A program made the position numbers and the translations under genes. From a virus: a stretch of 27,148 bases of DNA. This document shows, one piece after another, positions 6,555-14,171 of the stretch. A model generated the notes under the pieces. That model was not told where the DNA came from and did no database searches. It was given only the letters and a program-made list of their open reading frames with translations. The stretch is taken from positions 1 through 27,148 of the IMG/VR virus record IMGVR_UViG_3300042545_001708. One strand, given 5' to 3'. How positions within the stretch are numbered: position 1 is the stretch's first letter; every line of letters starts with the position of its first letter.

Positions 6555-8933
6555 ATGAGTTACGTAATTTCTGCAGAAGAATACTTTGGACAACTTAATG
6601 AAAGCGAACGCTCTCAGAATTTAATAATAGAATACTTTAAGCAGGTACCTGAAGCATTCTGGGCTAGCCTGGACGCTTTTAATCCAGAAGACTTAATAAC
6701 ATGTGATCCAGTTAGAGAAGCTAGCAGCTATTCAGAGGATCAACTAGAGGAATCTAGTCAATATCTATTTTCAAACTACCAAGATCTTTCAAGATTACAA
6801 AGAGACCAGGTATTCCTAGAAGGAGCCGGGTATGATGTAGTTGAACTAACTTTAACCAAAACTTATTTTGAAAAACTATCAGCTCTTGATGAGAGCGTGC
6901 TTAGTACAACCGGTAGTGTTATAACGTCAGTTGGCAAGTTTCTTAAGAGTATGGTCGTTGGAGATTCTCCAATGGATACAGCAGTTAATGTTATTCGTTT
7001 ATTACTTGACCTAGCTGGTGCTTTACCGACTGTCCTATGGGCATCAATTGGTTTACCTGGAGCAGATATTGCAGCTAACTTGCTTTCTGCCCTACTATCA
7101 CTATTCGCGAAAAAGGAACCTGATTACCTATCTGCAGTTCTATCAATACTTGCAATGCTTCCAGGTGGAGCAGTAATGAAGTTACTTGGTCCATTAGGCA
7201 AAATATTAAATCCATTAATTAAAATTTTATGTAGACCATCTTCACTGCCAGCCGAACGAGCTGCTGCTGCAATGCTTGCTAAGTCTAGTATTATTAAATC
7301 TGGCCAAAAGGGCTTAATGCCGATGGTTGAACAATTTTTCATTAAAGCAGGAGATGCCCTAGCTGGATTCATACCTAACCTTGTTACTAAAATGGTTAAG
7401 GCAATTGGTAAGATTCTTGAATATGTACCTTTCCTAGGTGGAGCAGGCGCTAAACTTATAAAATGGGCAGATGCAATGGCTCTAACCGTTGCAAGTTGGG
7501 GTAAGAATTTTAAAGAGATTGGAGAAGAAATTGCAAAAACTGGAGAAGGTGCTCTTAAACAGTCAGCTGATTCAGCAACTAGTGCCGCCATATCCAATGC
7601 AGAAAAACAATTAGCAGCGACTGCTCCAGGTTTGGCTAATGTCAAACTATCAGACACTATTAAAAAACAAATTGGCGATAAATTTCAAGGAGCTGATGAG
7701 GTTATCAAGGATCTAACAAAGGAAATTCAATCTGACGAAGTATACAAAAAAATTGCTGACTTGGTAGGAACCGGTAAATTAGGACAAGATGTTTTAGACA
7801 AAGTAACCAATGCTGCGATTGTTAATAAGCTAGCAGTAAGTTCAATTGAAACTGCTACTAAGAATAAAGCAATTCAAGCCCTATTAAAAACGTCAGGCCG
7901 ATCAAGCAATCAATTAGTTAAACTTGCAAAAGCCGGCGATGTAAGCTCAGTTAAAGCCCTATTCACTGAAATATTAAGTGATCCAACTACTCTAAAGAGT
8001 CTTTCTAAAAATGAGGTAAAAGCGCTTAACGTATTTAAAGCAAATCCTGAGTTATTTACAAAGGGCGTTAAGACTATGGCTGCAACGGATGTCTTCATTA
8101 AGAAGGTATTAGCTAAAGCTGCACCAACTATTGCTAAACGTGTTCCAGTATTCAAAAGAATGATTGCATTTATAACTGCAATGTATTGGAAAAAATTAGG
8201 ATCGTTAGACTGTATAGTTAAAGCCGGAATGGCAAAAGCTTCAAATTTATCAACAGTGGTTAGTGCAACTAACCTACTATCTACTGGAGCACCAGCTCCA
8301 GCAAATGAAGCAATGATAGCTGAAGAAGCTACTCAAGCTAACTTAGACTCTCTAAAAACTATAAATCCAGAATTATATGATCAAGTTCAAGCTGAGCTAG
8401 CTAAAGCTGATTCAGCAACTAAAAACTATCAAGCAACCGCTAGTAAAGATGGAAAAGCTGAAGAAGCTGATCCATGTCAACAAAAAGCAACCCTAGTTCA
8501 AGCACTTGGAGGAAACCACGTTTCTAGCACTGGAAGTTTAGGCGGTACTGCACTAATGGGAAATGATCCAAATAAATCAAAAGAATTCTTAGATAAATCA
8601 ACTGACTATAGCAAAGGCGCTCTAGAAATAGTTGGAGGAGATACGGCAATTGATGTTCAACACGCTCTTGACCAGGCTGACCCAGTTACTCAAGCATATT
8701 TTTCAGATGCATGGGATTCAAAAACCGGTACAGTTAGTTTAAATACTGAAGATAAATCAAGAATGGATGATTATGTACAAGATATGGTTAAGAAAGGTAT
8801 TATTAAACCTGAAGAAGCCGAAGGAATAAAAGCAAAAGCTAGAGCACTAATTGATAATGGCCAAGAGCCAAAAATTAATGTTCCGACTAATGAAAGTTTA
8901 TTTGCAATTAAACCATTTTCATTCATTAAATAA
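6555..8933 (+). CDS. Putative capsid-targeted protein with long hydrophobic regions
   Basis: The 792 aa protein starts with a CTS-like leader, MSYVISAEEYFGQLNE, with S at residue 17 (L-x-E before S). T4 internal proteins have similar leaders, cut after (L/I)xE by the prohead protease. Two hydrophobic regions follow, at about residues 140-228 and 262-312, rich in Leu, Ala, Gly and Pro (LLLDLAGALPTVLWASIGLP; EYVPFLGGAGAKLI). They resemble the hydrophobic pre-toxin or pore regions of secreted toxins. The rest is Ala/Lys/Ser-rich and helical. A late-promoter-like motif lies 24 nt upstream. I infer a packaged protein that could insert in the host membrane during DNA entry. No enzyme motif is visible, and a purely structural role is possible. 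Confidence 0.7.
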   Translation: MSYVISAEEYFGQLNESERSQNLIIEYFKQVPEAFWASLDAFNPEDLITCDPVREASSYSEDQLEESSQYLFSNYQDLSRLQRDQVFLEGAGYDVVELTLTKTYFEKLSALDESVLSTTGSVITSVGKFLKSMVVGDSPMDTAVNVIRLLLDLAGALPTVLWASIGLPGADIAANLLSALLSLFAKKEPDYLSAVLSILAMLPGGAVMKLLGPLGKILNPLIKILCRPSSLPAERAAAAMLAKSSIIKSGQKGLMPMVEQFFIKAGDALAGFIPNLVTKMVKAIGKILEYVPFLGGAGAKLIKWADAMALTVASWGKNFKEIGEEIAKTGEGALKQSADSATSAAISNAEKQLAATAPGLANVKLSDTIKKQIGDKFQGADEVIKDLTKEIQSDEVYKKIADLVGTGKLGQDVLDKVTNAAIVNKLAVSSIETATKNKAIQALLKTSGRSSNQLVKLAKAGDVSSVKALFTEILSDPTTLKSLSKNEVKALNVFKANPELFTKGVKTMAATDVFIKKVLAKAAPTIAKRVPVFKRMIAFITAMYWKKLGSLDCIVKAGMAKASNLSTVVSATNLLSTGAPAPANEAMIAEEATQANLDSLKTINPELYDQVQAELAKADSATKNYQATASKDGKAEEADPCQQKATLVQALGGNHVSSTGSLGGTALMGNDPNKSKEFLDKSTDYSKGALEIVGGDTAIDVQHALDQADPVTQAYFSDAWDSKTGTVSLNTEDKSRMDDYVQDMVKKGIIKPEEAEGIKAKARALIDNGQEPKINVPTNESLFAIKPFSFIK

Positions 8934-8956
8934 ATTAAAATAATATTACACAGATA

Positions 8957-10015
8957 ATGACATTTGTTAAAACATTTGAAGAATTTAAAACCGTAGAAGT
9001 TACGGAAGCTCGAGATACTCCAAACATTAAGAAAATCGATCCACAATCAGGTGAGACTGCTAGATGGAGCATTGTTCTAAAGAGCGGAGACGAGCAAACG
9101 ATTAGTAATGCAAATCCAACTCAATCTCTACTTAATTACTTAGTGTTAAATGGCGAGTTTAAGACATGGTATTCAAGTAAAATAAACGGTATCCCTGCTA
9201 CTCACCTACTTGGTGTGGTTTATAGCGGTGTATCTAATAAAACTAATCTAGTTGGCAAAGAAGTTGCAAAAGCTGAAATTGCATTTATTCCATACGCTAA
9301 ACAAGCAACTAGCGGACTTGATTCTAAGAAAACCAGCCCTACTGATACGTATGCTGAAGTTATGTATGATCTTTCTAAATCTCCAGCTAGAGCAACTGCT
9401 ACAGTTGACGGCGCTGGCAAATTAATGGTATGGAATTCGGAAGATCTTCCTAAGATTAAGATTGAAACTCCAAAGATTGCACTAAACAAGAATGGCAGCT
9501 ACAAATTATTCGATGACGTAACTCCTTCAACTATGGTAGACGCTGGAACAATTACTGCGCCGGCTGCCCAAGCTGCAACAACTACTGATACTACAACGGT
9601 TGCTCCAACTACTAATAAAACCGCAACTACTGGTTCTACTGCAATTACTGGCATTAAAAGAACTTCTACGTTTGATCAAAAGATTCAAGACTTACAAAAG
9701 AAAATTATTGCAAAAGGCGGACCGGCTGCCGATTCGATTAATGCAAAAGGTGGTGCCGTTGGAAAATACGGATCAGGTACAGCAAACGCGATTGGTATCC
9801 TAGTTGGTACAAATAAAGAAGAAAATGAAATTACTGCAGACTTAGCTACAAAGATTGATGCTGCATTAAAAGATGTTACACCAGAAATGATAGCTAAAGT
9901 TAAGGTACCAGCTGCACCTGCAGCGGGAACGTCGGCTGCTAAACCTGCAGCAGCGGCCGCTACTGCAACCGCGTTAAAAGTAAAAACAGCTAAGGGCGAT
10001 CTAGATTTCAGCTAA
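8957..10015 (+). CDS. Putative capsid-targeted protein with Thr/Ala-rich linkers
   Basis: This 352 aa protein begins MTFVKTFEEFKTVEVTEA, in which KTFEEF closely resembles the T4 internal-protein leader (MKTYQEF) and V-T-E before A18 fits a prohead-protease cut. Residues 25-190 form an unrecognised, mostly beta-rich domain. A Thr/Ala-rich linker follows at about 195-230 (TTTDTTTVAPTTNKTATTG), then a small helical domain (about 235-300) and an Ala/Pro-rich stretch (about 315-340). Low-complexity linkers suggest separate modules joined flexibly. It lies 23 nt after the 792 aa gene and 16 nt before the next leader-bearing gene, probably in one operon. The function is unknown. Confidence 0.7.
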   Translation: MTFVKTFEEFKTVEVTEARDTPNIKKIDPQSGETARWSIVLKSGDEQTISNANPTQSLLNYLVLNGEFKTWYSSKINGIPATHLLGVVYSGVSNKTNLVGKEVAKAEIAFIPYAKQATSGLDSKKTSPTDTYAEVMYDLSKSPARATATVDGAGKLMVWNSEDLPKIKIETPKIALNKNGSYKLFDDVTPSTMVDAGTITAPAAQAATTTDTTTVAPTTNKTATTGSTAITGIKRTSTFDQKIQDLQKKIIAKGGPAADSINAKGGAVGKYGSGTANAIGILVGTNKEENEITADLATKIDAALKDVTPEMIAKVKVPAAPAAGTSAAKPAAAAATATALKVKTAKGDLDFS

Positions 10016-10031
10016 AAAATAAAATCCATAT

Positions 10032-11030
10032 ATGAATATTTTAAATTACGCAAGACAATTAGAACTTGTTAACTACTCAAAAGTTAATGAGAATACATTA
10101 AACGAAGCTGATGCCGATCCAGCAAAAGCCCTAGAACAAGTAAAATCAGGTAAGGTTGCAGGATCAACGTATGCTCCTCAATGGAAGCAGGTACAGGATG
10201 CTGTAGTTAAAGGCCATGAAGCTGGTCAGGTTACCGGTACTGTAAAAGTACTTCACGATAACCAATCTGAAATGGTTACAGTTACTTGGACCATTGCTAA
10301 TGGTAAAGTTACCGTGTCTCTGGTAGCTGCGCCAGCCGCTACAATTGGTCAAAATATTAGCATTGACAAGCTTGCAACATACGATCCAAAGGGTAAAATG
10401 AATGAATTTGTTGCTGCTCTAATAACTGTATCAATTGAAAAGATTGGAACAGCTTGGACTAAGGCTCACATTGATTGGGTTACCAGTCAAATTAATAAGT
10501 GTAAAGCATTAGGGGGTTTCTATGGAACTATTGCAAACCGTGCAACTGGTAAATTTTTAGTCGGCGATGGAGATGTTTTTACAACATGGGTAAGTCCTTT
10601 ACGTGGAGGTGATCGGCCAACTCAAATAGACTCAATTTCTAAGACTAACAAAAATGCTGGATCTGCTGCAACCGATCAGCAAGTTACCATGATTTTGCAG
10701 ACAATAAACACAAAACTACAGGAGGATTTTATTGGTGAGACTGATGAAAATGCAATTCATGGACTTTTTATGCTAATTTCCCCAAAATACACAACTGGTC
10801 AGTTAACTAGAATGTACGAAGCAATTAGAGGAACTACTGGCGGCGTATTAAGCGATATGAGCACTCGCGGCGCAACCGACGATATTAATACCACGTATAA
10901 GCAACCTTTCATACAATGGTGTGTTGGAGTTAGAGGAAACACTTACGAGTCTGGAATTTACACCAGATATGGATTTGATATAAATTCATACACAGCAAGT
11001 GTAGCTGCAATCAAAACAGCTTTAGTATAA
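10032..11030 (+). CDS. Putative capsid-targeted hypothetical protein
   Basis: The 332 aa product has an N-terminal region ending in TLNE at residues 22-25 followed by A26, a good (L)-x-E site for a T4-type prohead protease. The leader is longer than in the other cases. After an acidic stretch comes a beta-rich domain (about 55-110), then helical segments. DENAIHGLFMLISPKY and QLTRMYEAIRG (about 235-265) resemble an annexin-like or similar helical repeat, but this is weak. No catalytic motif was recognised. It follows the previous cargo gene by 16 nt and precedes the bS21 gene by 8 nt. Its stop codon lies inside a GTATAAT motif. Confidence 0.65.
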   Translation: MNILNYARQLELVNYSKVNENTLNEADADPAKALEQVKSGKVAGSTYAPQWKQVQDAVVKGHEAGQVTGTVKVLHDNQSEMVTVTWTIANGKVTVSLVAAPAATIGQNISIDKLATYDPKGKMNEFVAALITVSIEKIGTAWTKAHIDWVTSQINKCKALGGFYGTIANRATGKFLVGDGDVFTTWVSPLRGGDRPTQIDSISKTNKNAGSAATDQQVTMILQTINTKLQEDFIGETDENAIHGLFMLISPKYTTGQLTRMYEAIRGTTGGVLSDMSTRGATDDINTTYKQPFIQWCVGVRGNTYESGIYTRYGFDINSYTASVAAIKTALV

Positions 11031-11031
11031 T
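11025..11031 (+). promoter_or_regulatory. GTATAAT element 7 nt before the bS21 start
   Basis: GTATAAT overlaps the stop codon of the 332 aa gene and ends 7 nt before the bS21 ATG at 11039. If used as a -10 box, transcription would begin at or next to the ATG and give a leaderless mRNA. The heptamer may also arise from the Val-stop coding context (GTA TAA T), so confidence is low. Confidence 0.25.
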
Positions 11032-11038
11032 ATTCACG

Positions 11039-11224
11039 ATGTTAATAGTAAACGTAAAAGACCATGGATCGTTAGACCGAGCTCTAAAGGTACTAAAAAG
11101 AAAATTTGAAAAAACTGGTACGGTTCGCGAACTTCGTGAACGTAAGGAATTTGTTAAGAAAAGTGTTAAGCGCAGAACTGACGTGCTTGATGCAAAGTAT
11201 CGTCAATCACTAAATAATGATTAA
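11039..11224 (+). CDS. rpsU: Phage-encoded ribosomal protein bS21
   Basis: The 61 aa protein matches bS21 along its whole length. It has an N-terminal strand (MLIVNVKDHGSLDRALKVLK), then KRKFEKTGTVRELRERKEF at about 20-38 and the basic SVKRR at 42-46. Length is typical for Bacteroidota bS21 (about 60-65 aa). Tyr54 stands where Bacteroidota bS21 has the tyrosine reported to help hold the 16S anti-Shine-Dalgarno sequence in a sequestered state. bS21 binds late and loosely to the 30S platform beside the mRNA exit, so a phage copy could replace the host one. The gene overlaps the Nudix gene by 8 nt, implying coupled translation. No Shine-Dalgarno sequence lies upstream. No CTS-like leader is present. 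Phage bS21 homologues are known from large phages; a role in favouring phage mRNAs is inference. Confidence 0.92.
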   Translation: MLIVNVKDHGSLDRALKVLKRKFEKTGTVRELRERKEFVKKSVKRRTDVLDAKYRQSLNND

Positions 11225-11681
11225 AACATTTTCAGATTTTATGAATGAATCAAAGTCTCATGATGCAGCTGGTATTGCAATTGTGTACGATGGAAAAATA
11301 CTCTTAGTTCATCCAGCCAACGGCAGTTGGGTCAAACCTATCATGGGAATCCCAAAAGGAGGAATTGAACCGGGCGAAGACATATTGGAAGCTGCGCTTA
11401 GAGAACTTAATGAAGAGACTGGAATCTCATTAAGTGCAGATAAATTAGACCTTGACATTCAGACAGTTCATGTATTTGACAAGAATGGCAATCCAAAACA
11501 TGCACTGCACTATTTCGTGTGCAAAATCAAAGATCTTTCAGAAATTGGGCTAGACTCGCTTGCTGTACCAAAGACTCAGCTTCAAAAGGAAGAGGTTGAC
11601 TGGGCAGGTTTTGTCAATATTAAAGAAGCCTATGGCAAAGTTTCTAAAGCACAATTAATTATTTTAGATAGACTTTCCTAA
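11217..11681 (+). CDS. Nudix hydrolase with capsid-targeting-like leader
   Basis: This 154 aa protein has a perfect Nudix box, G-x5-E-x7-RE-U-x-EE-x-G-U, at residues 48-70 (G48, E54, R62, E63, E66, E67, G69). It binds divalent metal and cleaves a nucleoside diphosphate linked to another group. The protein is preceded by MIKTFSDFMNE, almost identical in pattern to the T4 internal-protein leader, with S12 after the E. The conserved fold begins at about A18, so the leader is an addition to a complete enzyme. Substrate cannot be read: candidates are NAD-type dinucleotides, capped RNA 5' ends, alarmones or oxidised dNTPs. The ATG overlaps the bS21 stop (ATGATTAA). I infer an enzyme packaged in the head and acting just after injection. 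Confidence 0.88.
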   Translation: MIKTFSDFMNESKSHDAAGIAIVYDGKILLVHPANGSWVKPIMGIPKGGIEPGEDILEAALRELNEETGISLSADKLDLDIQTVHVFDKNGNPKHALHYFVCKIKDLSEIGLDSLAVPKTQLQKEEVDWAGFVNIKEAYGKVSKAQLIILDRLS

Positions 11682-11699
11682 AACCCATTAACTATTTTG

Positions 11700-11731
11700 A
11701 GTAAAATTATCTAAACAACAAAATTTTTACT
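11700..11731. repeat. Imperfect inverted repeat in the leader of the 197 aa gene
   Basis: AGTAAAATT at 11700-11708 pairs with AATTTTTACT at 11722-11731 with one bulged T, leaving a 13 nt loop. The arm ends just before the ATG at 11736 and could mask or shape the start region. AT-only arms make this easy to get by chance. Confidence 0.25.
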
Positions 11732-11735
11732 TAAA

Positions 11736-12329
11736 ATGGAAAACTCACAAGAATTATTAACTGACACATTAGTTGAAGAAGTTATTGAAGAAACTGTAAC
11801 TGAGGCAACTGAATCTCAAGACATGGAACCTGCTCAAGACATGGAACCTACTCAAGAAGAACCAGACTTTCAAGAACCTACTCAAACAATGTCAGCTCTT
11901 GATCAATTGATCAATCGCAGAACAGGATTCTTTTCAATCACATTAGACCTAACCGATCTAAAATGGATAAAGAATGCTTGCGGTAGCAATAAATTTACTT
12001 TCACTGGTCCAAATGAAGCTTTCATGGTAATGAATTGTTTCCTTGGTTTCTCATCAGCTATTGCTCGTTTTGAGCAAGAACAAGCTGAGAATTCTGAATC
12101 AAACGGTTCTATTCAAGTACAGGCATCTGCAATTGAAGCAGCTGCAATCTTACTTAACAAGTACCAAAGCTCAGGCTTAGAATCAGCTCAGCGCGTTTTC
12201 AGAATTGCGGTTGCCTTAAATCAATCAGTAATGGAAATGAAACAGCTTGATCAAATTATTAACCAACTTAAGGTTGAAGAAGCTAAACAAGCAGAGCTTG
12301 CAAAAGAAGCAGTAGTTAACCCTAGCTAA
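11736..12329 (+). CDS. Acidic hypothetical protein with short N-terminal repeats
   Basis: The first 50 residues of this 197 aa protein are acidic and disordered (EEVIEETVTEATE) and contain QDMEPA, QDMEPT, then QEEP and QEPT. At DNA level this includes an 18 bp unit repeated twice at 11816-11851. From about residue 50 a folded domain begins (SALDQLINRRTGFFSITLDL), with a helical C-terminus ending in Lys/Glu/Ala. No family is recognised. The A-rich leader gives an ATG without Shine-Dalgarno sequence, and the gene is closed by a strong terminator. The fold reads as a small cytoplasmic, possibly RNA- or DNA-metabolism-related protein, but I cannot support a function. Confidence 0.7.
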   Translation: MENSQELLTDTLVEEVIEETVTEATESQDMEPAQDMEPTQEEPDFQEPTQTMSALDQLINRRTGFFSITLDLTDLKWIKNACGSNKFTFTGPNEAFMVMNCFLGFSSAIARFEQEQAENSESNGSIQVQASAIEAAAILLNKYQSSGLESAQRVFRIAVALNQSVMEMKQLDQIINQLKVEEAKQAELAKEAVVNPS

Positions 12330-12350
12330 TTAAATACCAAATTATTTCTA

Positions 12351-12374
12351 AAAGCCGCGTCAGCGGCTTTTTTT
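12351..12374 (+). terminator. Rho-independent terminator
   Basis: AAAGCCGC (12351-12358), loop GTCA, then GCGGCTTT (12363-12370) running into a T-tract to 12374. The 8 bp stem has a GC core and lies 22 nt after the stop of the 197 aa gene. It ends the block that carries bS21 and Nudix and isolates the ligase operon, which starts 18 nt later. Confidence 0.9.
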
Positions 12375-12379
12375 GTTTA

Positions 12380-12386
12380 GTATAAT
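12380..12386 (+). promoter_or_regulatory. GTATAAT element between terminator and ligase start
   Basis: GTATAAT lies in the 18 nt between the terminator T-tract and the ligase ATG at 12393, with 6 nt between motif and ATG. A promoter is needed here because transcription from upstream should stop. If this is the -10 box, the transcript starts at about the ATG and is leaderless. No -35 box is visible; its position would fall in the terminator stem. Confidence 0.5.
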
Positions 12387-12392
12387 AACCGT

Positions 12393-13682
12393 ATGACAAA
12401 CCAAGATTTTAAAGCAGTTGCACAATTCATTGAAGAAATGAAAGCAACTTCTTCAACTAATGATAAAAAGGAGATACTTAAAAAATATGATACCCCGGTA
12501 TTACGCAAGCTATTTGAATATGTATACTCTCCATTCAAGCAGTATTATGTTACTTCGGATAATCTAAAGAAGCGTCAGGATCTAAGTTTCGATAGTTACG
12601 ATGACTTGTTTCAATTACTTGATGATCTGAATGAACGCTGTATCACAGGTCACAATGCAATACAGGTGGTTAATGGTTTTATTGCCAAGAATCAAGAGTT
12701 CGCAGATGTGATCTATGATGTGATAGACCGTAACTTAAAGACCAGAGCAACCACTACCTTAATTAATTCAGTAATGCCGGGTACGGTGCCCACCTTTGAT
12801 GTTGCCCTAGCTGAGAAGTTTGACGGTAATGAGAAAAAGGTAAACTTTGACTCTGGTGAATGGTGGGCCAGTCGTAAGCTTGATGGAGTTAGATGTATTA
12901 CAATAATTGACGAGCACGGAGAACCTAAGTTCTATTCCAGAGCAGGTAATGAGTTCTTAACTCTTTCTGTGTTGGCTGACGATATTAAACGCCTTGGCTT
13001 AAGGAATAAGATTTTAGATGGCGAAGTTTGTATTATGAAAGATGGCGGTCTTGAAGATTTTCAAGGTATCATCAAGGAAATCGGCCGTAAAGAGCATGTC
13101 ATTCAGTCTCCGAAATATTACATATTTGACTTCTTGGAAATGTCTGAATTTAATAATAAAGCAGGAGACGTTTCACTATCTGCTCGATTAATTATTTTAA
13201 ATGCAATTGTTACTGGTCTAAACTATGCGGAACCATTACCTCAATTTCAAATAAAATCTCGAGAAGAATTTGAAAAGATTGCAGCTGATGCAACTGAAAT
13301 GGGATACGAAGGAATTATGATACGTAAGGATGTTGGTTATGAGGGCAAGCGCTCAAAGAGCCTACTTAAGGTTAAAAAGATGCATGATGCCGAATATGTA
13401 GTAATTGATCTTGAATCTGATGTAAACAGAATTATTGAAATGGGTCGTGAGGTTGAAGAGTTAATGTTAAAAGCAGTAATTGTTGAACACAAAGGCAATA
13501 CAGTTAGAGTTGGATCGGGTTTTAATCTAGAACAAAGAAGGTTCTATCATCAAAACCCAAATGAAATTTTAGGTAAAACAATAACTGTTCAGTTCTTTGA
13601 AGAGACTACTGACCAACATGGAGAACACTCATTGAGATTTCCAGTATTCAAAGCAATTCACGGACAAAAAAGAGAATTTTAA
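12393..13682 (+). CDS. ATP-dependent DNA ligase
   Basis: The 429 aa protein carries the nucleotidyltransferase ligase motifs in order. Motif I is KLDGVR at 162-167, with Lys162 as the AMP-accepting residue. Motif III is YIFDFLEM, motif IV is YEGIMIRK and motif V is LLKVKKM. A C-terminal OB-fold follows (about 330-425, VRVGSGF then FPVFKAIHG). It seals nicks in duplex DNA using ATP and would join Okazaki fragments and repair products, as T4 gp30 does. The N-terminal 130 residues form a helical DNA-binding-like region. It heads an operon with the guanylate-kinase-like, SSB-like and exonuclease genes. Its start follows a terminator by 18 nt. Confidence 0.93.
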   Translation: MTNQDFKAVAQFIEEMKATSSTNDKKEILKKYDTPVLRKLFEYVYSPFKQYYVTSDNLKKRQDLSFDSYDDLFQLLDDLNERCITGHNAIQVVNGFIAKNQEFADVIYDVIDRNLKTRATTTLINSVMPGTVPTFDVALAEKFDGNEKKVNFDSGEWWASRKLDGVRCITIIDEHGEPKFYSRAGNEFLTLSVLADDIKRLGLRNKILDGEVCIMKDGGLEDFQGIIKEIGRKEHVIQSPKYYIFDFLEMSEFNNKAGDVSLSARLIILNAIVTGLNYAEPLPQFQIKSREEFEKIAADATEMGYEGIMIRKDVGYEGKRSKSLLKVKKMHDAEYVVIDLESDVNRIIEMGREVEELMLKAVIVEHKGNTVRVGSGFNLEQRRFYHQNPNEILGKTITVQFFEETTDQHGEHSLRFPVFKAIHGQKREF

Positions 13683-13688
13683 TTAGAT

Positions 13689-14168
13689 ATGCATAAAAGA
13701 ATAATTCTAGTTGGCAGAGCAGCCAGTGGTAAGGACTACATTCGCAAGAAATTTGAAGCACGTGGCTTTAGATATGCAGTTAGTTACACAACTCGTCCTC
13801 CCAGAGAAGGCGAAATAGATGGAGTTGATTACCTTTTCATTTCACAGGCAGAGGCCCAAGCAATGATTAAGAATGATGAGTTCTATGAGTACGTTGAATT
13901 CAATGGATGGATTTACGGAACTTCAAGAGATCAATTTGATGATGATCATGTGTTCATTATGACTCCTACTGGCCTTGCACATTTGGACGAGGACTCACGT
14001 AAAAAATCATTTGTCATCTTTATTGATATTGCTGAAGAGATTAGACGCGAGCGTATGGCTCTGCGTAACATGCCCGGCGATTCAGTAGACAGACGAATTG
14101 AAGCTGACCGACTTGATTTTGAGAATTTTACAAACTACGATATAAAAATAACAAACCCAGACTTTTAA
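13689..14168 (+). CDS. gmk: Guanylate kinase-like (d)NMP kinase
   Basis: This 159 aa protein has a P-loop-type GRAASGKD at residues 9-16 and the guanylate kinase signature SYTTRPPREGEIDGVDYLF at 32-50, which binds GMP. It transfers phosphate from ATP to GMP or dGMP, feeding dGTP synthesis. It is shorter than cellular enzymes (about 200 aa), mainly in the C-terminal half, but the LID-like RRERMALRN segment and final core strand are present. T4 instead uses the broader dNMP kinase gp1, and this enzyme may fill that role. It lies 6 nt after the ligase gene and 3 nt before the SSB-like gene. Confidence 0.88.
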   Translation: MHKRIILVGRAASGKDYIRKKFEARGFRYAVSYTTRPPREGEIDGVDYLFISQAEAQAMIKNDEFYEYVEFNGWIYGTSRDQFDDDHVFIMTPTGLAHLDEDSRKKSFVIFIDIAEEIRRERMALRNMPGDSVDRRIEADRLDFENFTNYDIKITNPDF

Positions 14169-14171
14169 TAT

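Noticed and set aside
7124-7657. 177 aa minus-strand ORF inside the 792 aa gene
   Set aside because: It lies fully within a strongly supported coding frame and has no motif, promoter or coupled neighbour; it is a shadow of the hydrophobic coding stretch.
11816-11856. CRISPR-like short repeat (18 bp twice)
   Set aside because: The units are adjacent without spacers and encode the QDMEP repeat of the 197 aa protein.
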